From NCBI GenBank assembly GCA_902797415.1, contig CADBSQ010000173.1:1-8663 (forward strand): 8,663 nt of DNA, read 5' to 3'. This DNA comes from an uncultured Erysipelotrichaceae bacterium (GTDB taxonomy: Bacteria > Bacillota_I > Bacilli_A > RF39 > UBA660). Below are positions 1 through 6,389 of this stretch, piece by piece. Under the pieces are notes generated by a model. It saw only the letters and a program-made list of their open reading frames with translations. It was not told where the DNA came from and did not search any database. The position numbers were made by a program, and so were the translations under genes. How positions within the stretch are numbered: the stretch's first letter is position 1; every line of letters starts with the position of its first letter.

Positions 1-1137
1 AGGGAAAATAAAACCGTTGAAGAAATTGCAGAGTTTTATACCAATGCATTTTTAGAAGATGCTAAAAAGCTTAATATAGTAATCCCTGAAATACTAGAAC
101 CTGCTTCTAAAAATATTGATATGTATATAAAAATCATTAGTTCGCTTCTTGAAAAAGGATATGCTTATGAATCAAATGGAAATATTTATTTTGATATATC
201 CAAGCTGGATGATTATTACAAACTAACTAATCATAAAATAGATGAAATGGTTGTAGGGGTTAGAGAGGGCGTTGAACACGACGATAACAAGCGTAATCAA
301 GAAGATTTTGTATTATGGTTTACTAAAAGTAAATTTGAAAATCATGAGATGAAATGGGATAGTCCCTTTGGTGTAGGTTATCCTGGATGGCATATAGAAT
401 GTTCTGGTATAGCAATTAAAACATTAGGAGAATACTTAGATATTCACTGTGGAGCAGTTGATAATATATTTCCACATCATACCAATGAAATAGCCCAATC
501 AGAGAGCTATTTAGGTCATAAATGGTGTAATTATTGGTTCCATCCAGAGCATTTAAACCTTAAAGATGGTAAGATGAGTAAAAGTAAGGGTAACTTTATT
601 ACAATAAATACTTTAATTGAAAAAGGATTTAGTCCATTATCATTTAGATTTATGTGTTTAAATAGTCACTATAAAAAGCAATTAGAATTTTCCTACGAAG
701 CCTTGGAAAAAAGTGAGCAACAATACAAAAAGCTATTGAATAGAATAATTATGATTACAGAAGAGGGTGAATTTCAAGAAATGGCTTACAATGATTATAA
801 TCAAAAATTCGCAAATACTCTTGAAGATAATTTAAATACTGCAAATAGCTTAACTGTTCTATATGATGTAATAAAAGATTCATCCCTTACCGACAAAACT
901 AAAACTGATTTAATAAGAAACTTTGATAAAGTTTTAAGTTTAAACTTGGTAAATGAAAAACAAAACAAACTTCATCCACAACATGAAGAAATAATGAAAC
1001 TAATTAAGCAAAGAAGTGAATATAAGGAACAACACAGATTTGAGGAAGCCGATGGCATCAGAAATGATTTGTTACAAAAAGGCATAGAACTTATTGATAC
1101 AAAAGATGGAACTATTTATAAAATAAGAGAATTTTAA
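1..1137 (+). CDS. cysS: Cysteinyl-tRNA synthetase, 5'-truncated by the window edge
   Basis: Class I aminoacyl-tRNA synthetase that charges tRNA-Cys with cysteine in the cytoplasm, essential for translation. The frame is open from base 1, so the ATG at 121 is internal; 378 residues are visible. By comparison with the roughly 460-residue E. coli enzyme, about 80 N-terminal residues, including the HIGH motif and the first zinc cysteine, lie outside the window. Visible hallmarks are the KMSKS motif at 571-585 (context DGKMSKSKGNF), PGWHIECS with the second zinc Cys at 400-402, and FPHHTNEIAQSE, whose His and Glu lie 25 and 29 residues after that Cys, the spacing of the E. coli zinc ligands. The C-terminus has the family ending (ELIDTKDGTIYKI). 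The TAA stop lies in the left arm of a hairpin terminator shared with the convergent ATPase gene. Identification is secure; promoter and start are not visible. Confidence 0.97.
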   Translation, partial: RENKTVEEIAEFYTNAFLEDAKKLNIVIPEILEPASKNIDMYIKIISSLLEKGYAYESNGNIYFDISKLDDYYKLTNHKIDEMVVGVREGVEHDDNKRNQEDFVLWFTKSKFENHEMKWDSPFGVGYPGWHIECSGIAIKTLGEYLDIHCGAVDNIFPHHTNEIAQSESYLGHKWCNYWFHPEHLNLKDGKMSKSKGNFITINTLIEKGFSPLSFRFMCLNSHYKKQLEFSYEALEKSEQQYKKLLNRIIMITEEGEFQEMAYNDYNQKFANTLEDNLNTANSLTVLYDVIKDSSLTDKTKTDLIRNFDKVLSLNLVNEKQNKLHPQHEEIMKLIKQRSEYKEQHRFEEADGIRNDLLQKGIELIDTKDGTIYKIREF

Positions 1138-1166
1138 AAAGAAATCATTAACTTGATTTCTTTTTT
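1136..1166. terminator. Bidirectional terminator between cysS and the ATPase gene
   Basis: GAAATCA (1141-1147) pairs perfectly with TGATTTC (1154-1160) around a 6-base loop. The stem is extended by A's at 1136-1140 against T's at 1161-1165. The T run ends cysS transcripts on the plus strand, and the A run becomes a U tract for the minus-strand ATPase transcript. The cysS stop codon overlaps the left arm and the ATPase stop codon begins in the loop, so the convergent genes are packed around one hairpin. Function is inferred from structure. Confidence 0.85.
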
Positions 1167-2467
1167 CGATAGTCATTTTTGAGAATAATTACTTTTGGTT
1201 TTTCATCTTCAATTTCTTTAGGTATTGCTCCGTATTCACCGTTTAGATAAGCCTTACTTATCTTTTTGTCAAATCTTTCTGTTTTAAAGTTTTCAAGTGG
1301 GAATAATACAGTACCTTCCTCTTTTTTTTCTGAAAACCATATCTCATCTCTTCTTACAATATTAAAATCTAAATTATTTGACTCATGGCCTACGGTAATT
1401 ATTTGATTCTTATTTTTTATCTTAAAGAACAATTCTAAGAACTTACGAGAAACAATTGGGTGAAGTGAATAGTCGAAATCATCAATTAAAAACAATTTGT
1501 TTTTAGAGATTAAAATATATACTAATTCAATTATCTTAATTGCTCCCAAGCTCAACTTATATTCTTCATAATCATCATAAATAAATTTAATTCTATAGAC
1601 TTCAATGTCTTCATCATCAGTTTTTAAGCTAAATAGGTAATTATTAATTCTCAAAGTAAAATAATTAACATCACTGTTAGTTACAATGTTAATAATCTTT
1701 AGAAATGTAGATTTAGAGACTTTTTCACTAAGGAATTCTATGTTAGTTTTTTCTTCTACTATATCTTTAACATTAATATCAAATAATTTCAATGCACTTA
1801 AAATTGATTCTTTTCTACGAATATAATTTGCCGTTATTAGGTTAGTATTCTTTGATGAAAAATAAATCATATCATATAAGAAAAAACTATAAATCTTGTT
1901 AACAGCAACATACTCTTCGTCATCTAAATCCATATTAGATATTCGATTTTTAATTTCACCTAGAAAAAGGATTCTTTTGTTATCTTTCATTTCTTCTAAA
2001 AGACCAGCAAAAATAGATCTTTTCTTAATGTTGCTACCAAACTTATATGTGGTTTTTTCTAAGTTTCTATCAAATAATACTTTTTTATTCTTTCTAGTTA
2101 TGTCATACAAACTTTCTTCTGTAATTTCTTTTTGTAAAGAATTAATTTTGTAAGAATATAAGTATTTTTTCTTATCGATTTTAAGGATATAACTAAATTC
2201 AGAGATAGGCCTATTTTTATCGTTTTTATAATTAAATTCAGTGATAAAACTTGTCCCTCTAACTAGTATTTTCTTTACTAAATTTATAGCATCAATTAAG
2301 TTTGACTTACCTGAAGAATTTGCTCCATAAACGCCTAAATACATAAGAATTTTTTCTTTTTCATTTATGATGTGATTACTATGATTTTTAATTTTACTTC
2401 CAACAAAAGATATTGTTTGTTTATCCCCAATGGATGTGAAATTTTTTACTGAAAACTCAACTAGCAT
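1148..2467 (-). CDS. COG1106-like AAA/ABC-type ATPase (AAA_15/AAA_21 type)
   Basis: Cytoplasmic ATPase of the SMC/ABC-like type, 439 residues. The N-terminus (MLVEFSVKNFTSIGD) is the family's usual opening strand. Walker A is GANSSGKSN at residues 48-56. A weakened signature (KLSLGAIK, about 304-311) is followed by Walker B LFLIDDFDYSLHP (325-337) and a switch His in TVGHESNNLD (358-367). The C-terminal stretch RRDEIWFSEKKEEG through YLNGEYGAIP is also typical. Two key positions differ from what I recall of the family: Asp330 replaces the usual Walker B Glu, and Ala replaces Thr in the signature. The ATG is preceded by AGGAGG (2474-2479), lying in the last codons of the upstream membrane-protein gene, so the two are probably translationally coupled. 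Relatives occur in Abi/Rlo-type phage-defence loci, often with an RloB-like partner; none is present here. Fold is secure, role is inferred. Confidence 0.88.
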   Translation of the reverse strand: MLVEFSVKNFTSIGDKQTISFVGSKIKNHSNHIINEKEKILMYLGVYGANSSGKSNLIDAINLVKKILVRGTSFITEFNYKNDKNRPISEFSYILKIDKKKYLYSYKINSLQKEITEESLYDITRKNKKVLFDRNLEKTTYKFGSNIKKRSIFAGLLEEMKDNKRILFLGEIKNRISNMDLDDEEYVAVNKIYSFFLYDMIYFSSKNTNLITANYIRRKESILSALKLFDINVKDIVEEKTNIEFLSEKVSKSTFLKIINIVTNSDVNYFTLRINNYLFSLKTDDEDIEVYRIKFIYDDYEEYKLSLGAIKIIELVYILISKNKLFLIDDFDYSLHPIVSRKFLELFFKIKNKNQIITVGHESNNLDFNIVRRDEIWFSEKKEEGTVLFPLENFKTERFDKKISKAYLNGEYGAIPKEIEDEKPKVIILKNDYRKKKSS

Positions 2468-2469
2468 AT

Positions 2470-3012
2470 CTATCCTCCTAAGACAATTATTCTAAGTAAT
2501 ATATAAACTAATACAAGAAGACCAACTATTTTTAATTGTTTTTTTCTAAAAATAATTGTTTCTAATTGTTCATCTATTCTTCTTAAGTATTTTATTTGCC
2601 AATTAAATTCTTTTACATAGGCATATACCTTTTGGCCTTTTTTGAATTCTTCATTAGCATCTATATAACAATCACAAGGTATGATATTTTTACCATCCTT
2701 TATGTTTATTTCTAATATTTTTTGCATAGGGTTGGTTGAATCAAGTATTTCAACTATTCGACCCACATATCTTCTAGGAGTTTTCAACAAATATATAAGC
2801 AAAAAAATAGAAATACAAATAAAGATTGCACAAAAGATGGAAACTATTCCCAGCTCATTAAAAATGACGGATACATCGTTTAAACAGTAATGTCCTCTAA
2901 ACTTTTGCTTTGAACCTGCCAGTATACCCATGCTGGATACTCCAAAAAAAACAATAAACAATATGCCTGGTATTTTTGAATATACATTTGTATCTTTAAC
3001 TCTTATCTTCAT
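2470..3012 (-). CDS. Three-pass membrane protein with central soluble domain, co-transcribed with the ATPase
   Basis: A 180-residue protein I do not recognise as a named family. Hydrophobic segments lie at about residues 14-33, 53-76 and 159-178. Between the second and third is a soluble stretch (78-155) rich in alternating beta-type residues, with Gly at a turn-like GQKVYAYV. It loosely resembles the small beta-barrel (OB- or DUF3592-like) domains of some membrane proteins; this is impression only. Positive residues before the first segment (MKIRVK) and after the second (KTPRR) suggest an inside N-terminus and a cytoplasmic soluble domain, where it could meet the ATPase. The ATG has an upstream AAGGATGAAGG ribosome site. 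Its final Gly-Gly codons form the Shine-Dalgarno of the ATPase gene, which starts 2 bases after the TAG stop. A role together with the ATPase is inferred from this coupling. Confidence 0.75.
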   Translation of the reverse strand: MKIRVKDTNVYSKIPGILFIVFFGVSSMGILAGSKQKFRGHYCLNDVSVIFNELGIVSIFCAIFICISIFLLIYLLKTPRRYVGRIVEILDSTNPMQKILEINIKDGKNIIPCDCYIDANEEFKKGQKVYAYVKEFNWQIKYLRRIDEQLETIIFRKKQLKIVGLLVLVYILLRIIVLGG

Positions 3013-3034
3013 TTTCCTTCATCCTTACAATATA

Positions 3035-3063
3035 ATTATATATTTTTTTCTTAAAAAATACAA
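3035..3063 (-). promoter_or_regulatory. Sigma-A-type promoter for the membrane protein/ATPase pair
   Basis: Read on the minus strand, TTGTAT (3058-3063) is separated by 17 bases from a perfect TATAAT (3035-3040). The predicted start near 3028 leaves a leader of about 16 bases, enough for the AAGGATGAAGG ribosome site. It lies downstream of the neighbouring gene's terminator, so the pair is an independent transcription unit. Confidence 0.65.
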
Positions 3064-3103
3064 CTATTTTGTAATAAAATACGAAAAAAACATTAGAAAT
3101 AGC

Positions 3104-3139
3104 AAAAAAAACGTTCAAATAGTATAATTGAACGTTTTT
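3104..3139 (-). terminator. Rho-independent terminator of the 246-residue membrane-anchored protein gene
   Basis: ACGTTCAA (3111-3118) pairs with TTGAACGT (3128-3135) around a 9-base loop, extended by A:T pairs (3107-3110 with 3136-3139). On the minus strand the stem is followed by eight U's (from the A run 3104-3111). It sits about 30 bases past the gene's stop codon. The T run on the other side could make it work in both directions, though no plus-strand gene enters it. Confidence 0.8.
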
Positions 3140-3168
3140 ATGTGGTTTAGTCACAGTAAAAGTTTTAA

Positions 3169-3909
3169 TTATTGTTTTTTTATCTCTTCCATCAGTTTAT
3201 TATAATTATTTGTTAATTCATCTGTTTCAAAATATATTGTATCGCCATCGACATTCCAAGATTTAGCATTTTTAACTAAATAATTTAATACTTTTTCAAC
3301 TTTATCTAAAAGGTTTAAATTAATATCGATTTGTTTTTTTAGTTCTTTTTCACTCTTAGATTCAATAATGTTTCTAGCGATTTGGTTTTTATAATATGTT
3401 ACATAGTATTCAGTTAAATCTTTTTTTTCAATATACTTCATAACATATTCTTCTTTAGATTGTTCATTAAACTTTTTCTTTAACTGAGTTAAAGTTTCTT
3501 TTGATTTCTTAATTTCTTCTAAACTCGTTTTAAATTCTTTACCATCACTTTTAAAATTATCCATGGTTAGTAATTTACTCGTTTTATCATTTTGGAAGTA
3601 ATCTTTGATTTCATCGACAGTTTTTTGATTATCCTTTAAATAATTTTTATATGCCTTTTCAATTACTCTATATTCTCCGTTGGTAACATAAGTGGATAGT
3701 TTCTTATTCATTTTCTTTTCATCAAAATTTTTTTCATTTAGCATTTTGTTTATTGAACTAATTTCAGTAGTTAAAACTCTTTCTTCTTTCATGTTTACAA
3801 ATATATTAATACCGATCAAACAAACTGCAAGTATGATAAGCATTACTATAAACAATACAACTTTAGATGAGACCTTTTTAGTAGTTTTTTTAATAGTTTT
3901 CTTTGCCAT
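3169..3909 (-). CDS. Membrane-anchored helical protein of unknown function
   Basis: A 246-residue protein with a strongly basic N-terminus (MAKKTIKKTTKKVSSK) and one hydrophobic segment at about residues 17-39. A long, Lys/Glu-rich, mostly helical region follows. The arrangement predicts a single N-terminal anchor, inside N-terminus, and the rest outside the membrane. There is no lipobox and no cell-wall sorting signal. The outer part contains an NGEYRVIEKAYKNYLKD stretch and a C-terminal YFETDELTNNYNKLMEEIK helix, and looks like an elongated helical bundle. Similar short membrane-anchored hypotheticals seem common in AT-rich gut Bacillota, but that is recollection. The ATG follows a good AAGGAG site. 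It has its own perfect-consensus promoter and its own terminator, so it is probably expressed constitutively and independently. Function unknown. Confidence 0.8.
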   Translation of the reverse strand: MAKKTIKKTTKKVSSKVVLFIVMLIILAVCLIGINIFVNMKEERVLTTEISSINKMLNEKNFDEKKMNKKLSTYVTNGEYRVIEKAYKNYLKDNQKTVDEIKDYFQNDKTSKLLTMDNFKSDGKEFKTSLEEIKKSKETLTQLKKKFNEQSKEEYVMKYIEKKDLTEYYVTYYKNQIARNIIESKSEKELKKQIDINLNLLDKVEKVLNYLVKNAKSWNVDGDTIYFETDELTNNYNKLMEEIKKQ

Positions 3910-3930
3910 AATTACTCCTTCTTAATTTTT

Positions 3931-3958
3931 ATTATACATAGAAAAAACAAATTGTCAA
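3931..3958 (-). promoter_or_regulatory. Perfect-consensus sigma-A promoter for the 246-residue protein
   Basis: On the minus strand TTGACA (3953-3958) and TATAAT (3931-3936), both exact consensus, are 16 bases apart. The -35 box begins immediately after the stop codon of the upstream SpoIID-like gene. No hairpin terminator is visible between the two genes, so read-through from the envelope operon could also reach this gene. Confidence 0.8.
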
Positions 3959-3959
3959 T

Positions 3960-5309
3960 TTATGGCTTTCGTTTAGAAAGTTCAACTACCTTTTTCCAAA
4001 GTCTGGGGCCCACTATACCATTTTTATCAAAACCATAATCGTTTTGTAGCTTTAGAACTGATTTTTCTGTTAAATCATCAAATATGCCATTTACTCTAAC
4101 ACCAGGGATAGACTTATCAAACTTACATATTGCAAGCAGAAATTTTTGAAAACGTTTAACATCTTCACCCTGAGTTCCCTTAGTCAAAAAATAATCTGGA
4201 TATAGTTCATCTATAAACTCCTTATACTCACTTGGAAATGATCTTAATATATTATTGTAAGCATTTTTTAGTGCATTATAGTCTGTGTAAGTAAAAATAC
4301 CTGATTCCTTAAGTCCATATTTTTTCTGAAAAGCTTTAACCATTGTAATGGTGTTATTGTTATATATAGAATTGGTTGGTAATCTAGGTATATCATTATC
4401 TAAAAAAGCAATTGAGTCTAAAAAATAATGTATATGTTCAACTTCTATACCGGTGTCACCATATTTTAAAGTATCATTATATAAAAAGCTTGCTTCTTCT
4501 TTAGATAAACCCTCTGAGTAGAGATCAGCTAGTTTTTTAACACTTGTATAAACGTATTTTATCTTATACCATGTAGCTTTATCAACAACTCCAGTTTTGG
4601 GTAAATTAAATATTTCTTGAAATTTTAAAACAGCTTCTTTTGTTTCTTCATCATATATACCTACGCTTGATGTAATACCTGGTATAGCTGGGTAGTTTTG
4701 TTTGATCCTTTTTAAGTCTCGTTGTATTGCCAGAACTGGATTACCAGCGCTTCCAAGGCCAATACTGTAACCTGGAAATCCCATTGTACTATCACCAACT
4801 TCTGCATCATACCTAATTGAAATATCCTTTCCATAGTAATACTTTAATATTTCTAAAGGTGTTTTTCCCTGATTAGCTAGTGAAACTGTTCCCCATTGTG
4901 ATAACCCTGCACATGTTATTTTTCTACCATCACAATACTTTGTAAAAAAAGGCTGTATTTGACCGTTCTTAACAACATAATTGTTAAAGATATCATCAAC
5001 GATATCACCAATATTTTCGTAGATAGCACCATTTTCAACATACATTTGATCATAAGCAGGGGAGGAAGTTATATCAAAGTTATAGCCCTTGCTACGGTAC
5101 CATTCATTATAAATTCTATTCATAGTAAAAGAGATTATTGTATAAATATTTGCAATTAAAGCGTTCTTTGGCCATGTTGGATATATTTCGTGGGAAGCAA
5201 CATTCCCAATATAATTAGTAAAGGAAACCGTTACATTTTTTGCATCATCATCAGGTTTACCTAAATGTACAGTAATATTGTTTGGAACAATGGGGTACCT
5301 AATAGACAT
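3960..5309 (-). CDS. SpoIID-like domain protein with three C-terminal peptidoglycan-binding repeats
   Basis: Predicted peptidoglycan-acting protein of 449 residues. Residues 14-164 resemble the SpoIID/LytB domain. SHEIYPTWPKNALIANI aligns with the SpoIID segment carrying the catalytic Glu (here Glu41), and CAGLSQWGTVSLANQGKT...EILKYYYG aligns with the GMSQYGA...YY region. Two Cys (126, 133) flank that segment. Three PG_binding_1-type repeats follow at about 185-256, 282-350 and 376-444, the first and last with clear GxxGxxV...FQ...G(V/I)V motifs. No signal peptide is present. I place the start at the ATG at 5307-5309, which has a GGGTGA site 5 bases upstream, not at the in-frame TTG at 5327, which would add six residues. 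It overlaps the upstream gene by 11 bases, so translation is probably coupled. It is the last gene of the LysM operon. SpoIID itself is a lytic transglycosylase of engulfment; activity here is untested. Confidence 0.85.
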   Translation of the reverse strand: MSIRYPIVPNNITVHLGKPDDDAKNVTVSFTNYIGNVASHEIYPTWPKNALIANIYTIISFTMNRIYNEWYRSKGYNFDITSSPAYDQMYVENGAIYENIGDIVDDIFNNYVVKNGQIQPFFTKYCDGRKITCAGLSQWGTVSLANQGKTPLEILKYYYGKDISIRYDAEVGDSTMGFPGYSIGLGSAGNPVLAIQRDLKRIKQNYPAIPGITSSVGIYDEETKEAVLKFQEIFNLPKTGVVDKATWYKIKYVYTSVKKLADLYSEGLSKEEASFLYNDTLKYGDTGIEVEHIHYFLDSIAFLDNDIPRLPTNSIYNNNTITMVKAFQKKYGLKESGIFTYTDYNALKNAYNNILRSFPSEYKEFIDELYPDYFLTKGTQGEDVKRFQKFLLAICKFDKSIPGVRVNGIFDDLTEKSVLKLQNDYGFDKNGIVGPRLWKKVVELSKRKP

Positions 5310-5694
5310 TATTTTCACCCAATACAATGTTTATGTTTTGAATAACAAGTACATTTTCATAAATAGAAATAACATATTTATAATAATCTTTGCCCATGTA
5401 GCTCGCTGTAACACTATAATTAGTTGATTTAGGTTCCTCTTCATCGTTAAAACTTATTCTTGGCGCAGGCAATTTAATATTTTCAATTATTCCTGACTCA
5501 TTTGTTTTACCCTCATAAAATACAACAATCTTATCATCAATTACCTTCGAGACTTTTATAGCAAGATTCTTTACTGGCATTGCTTCACTCGCAGTGTAGG
5601 CTCTTATTTTTAATGATCCCTCAACAGGATTTTGTTCCAAAAAGAATTTAAAAAAATCTAAAGACTTAACGTCATTTATTTTATATATTTTCAT
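5299..5694 (-). CDS. Small beta-rich protein, middle gene of the LysM/SpoIID-like operon
   Basis: A 131-residue soluble protein with no signal peptide or membrane segment. Its central part (about 26-125) has the pattern of a carboxypeptidase-regulatory-like beta-sandwich: LKIRAYTASEAMPVKNLAI opens the fold, GKTNESGIIENIKLPAP gives the turn with Gly and the LPAP motif, and YSVTASYMGKDYYKYVISIYEN continues the strands. I recall similar small proteins next to SpoIID-like/PG-binding genes in Clostridia, which would make this a conserved pair; that needs a search. Such folds usually serve in adhesion or as structural modules rather than catalysis. It starts with ATG after an excellent AGGAGG site that lies just past the stop codon of the LysM gene, 8 bases upstream. 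Its end overlaps the SpoIID-like gene by 11 bases. Family assignment is tentative; gene reality is well supported. Confidence 0.75.
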   Translation of the reverse strand: MKIYKINDVKSLDFFKFFLEQNPVEGSLKIRAYTASEAMPVKNLAIKVSKVIDDKIVVFYEGKTNESGIIENIKLPAPRISFNDEEEPKSTNYSVTASYMGKDYYKYVISIYENVLVIQNINIVLGENNVY

Positions 5695-5702
5695 TTAACC
5701 TC

Positions 5703-6377
5703 CTAAATAATTATTTGCTGTCCTATAGAGAGAATATTTGTTTTAAGGTTATTTTTTTGTTTTATTAGGTCTACTGTTGTATTAAACTTTCTAGCAATAG
5801 AATACAAGTTATCTCCCTTTTGAACAACATATGATTGATTACCAGAGTAATCATTACCAAAGCATTCTTCTACTTCATATGTTACCCCAGATGGAAGTCT
5901 AATTTTTAGTACCTGACCTATTTTAAGGATATTATTTGTTAACGCATTGTCCTTCATTAAAATGTTTAAATCTAAGTTATTTTTTTTGGCAATAGAATAT
6001 AAATTATCTCCTTTTTTAACTGTATAGCTAGTATAAGAGGGCATATACATATCTTCTTCTTTGGTATACATTTCTGGAATACGTAGTATTTGACCTATGG
6101 TTAGACTAGTTGTTTTTAAATTATTGAGTTTCATGATCTCATTAACTGTAGTTAAATATTTTTTACTGATAGCGTACAGATTATCTCCTTTTTTTACGGT
6201 ATACATAAACATTGTATTAGGATTAGTTCCAGAATAGGGCGGTATTTTAAGTATTTGCCCAATTTGTAAAGATTCAGCTTTAACATTATTTAGATTTGCT
6301 AAATCGATTGCAGATACACCGAATTGATTACTTATACCATATAAAGTATCTCCTTGTTGAACAATATATTCTGTTAT
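5703..6377 (-). CDS. Protein with four LysM domains, probable ATA start
   Basis: Consists almost entirely of four LysM domains (peptidoglycan/chitin-type glycan binding). Numbered from the GTG at 6386 they lie at about residues 6-48, 61-104, 120-163 and 185-227, each with the (Q/K)GD(T/N)LY.I start and an IGQ(I/V/Q)L-like end. Short linkers separate them. There is no signal peptide, membrane segment or catalytic domain, so it is a binding or scaffold protein, comparable in layout to spore-coat/cortex LysM proteins such as SafA. The only standard start in frame is GTG at 6384-6386, but that codon is part of the GAGGTGA Shine-Dalgarno itself. The position 5 bases after that site is ATA (6375-6377), giving 224 residues beginning (M)TEYIVQQGD. 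I annotate from ATA. First gene of the operon with the beta-rich and SpoIID-like genes. Confidence 0.85.
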   Translation of the reverse strand: MTEYIVQQGDTLYGISNQFGVSAIDLANLNNVKAESLQIGQILKIPPYSGTNPNTMFMYTVKKGDNLYAISKKYLTTVNEIMKLNNLKTTSLTIGQILRIPEMYTKEEDMYMPSYTSYTVKKGDNLYSIAKKNNLDLNILMKDNALTNNILKIGQVLKIRLPSGVTYEVEECFGNDYSGNQSYVVQKGDNLYSIARKFNTTVDLIKQKNNLKTNILSIGQQIII

Positions 6378-6382
6378 AAAAA

Positions 6383-6389
6383 TCACCTC
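6383..6389 (-). promoter_or_regulatory. Shine-Dalgarno site GAGGTGA that decides the LysM gene start
   Basis: Minus-strand GAGGTGA ends 5 bases before ATA at 6375-6377. The divergent gene uses the parallel layout AGGTGA, 5 bases, ATG. Placing initiation at the GTG inside the site would leave no ribosome-binding sequence upstream, and upstream in frame there is only ATA and then a stop. Confidence 0.6.

Noticed and set aside
121..123. ATG at 121 as the cysS start
   Set aside because: The frame is open to base 1 and the upstream 40 codons (ENKTVEEIAEFYTNAF...) match cysteinyl-tRNA synthetase, so this Met is internal.
1896..2153. Plus-strand open frames inside the ATPase, membrane-protein and other minus-strand genes (for example 1896-2153, 2681-2890, 2930-3127, 3692-3925, 4959-5159, 7503-7688)
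   Set aside because: No ribosome-binding sites of note, low complexity, and all lie opposite or overlap strongly supported genes.
2520..2570. Three near copies of TAATTGTT as a repeat array
   Set aside because: They lie in the coding part of the membrane-protein gene and reflect Lys/Gln/Asn/Ile codons in AT-rich DNA.
3169..3909. Lipoprotein or sortase substrate
   Set aside because: No lipobox: the only Cys in the hydrophobic segment is in an LAVCLIG context after a long basic N-terminus. There is no LPxTG-type end.
5310..5327. TTG at 5325-5327 as start of the SpoIID-like gene
   Set aside because: The ATG at 5307-5309 has a GGGTGA site at the right distance, while the TTG has none; family members begin near this point.
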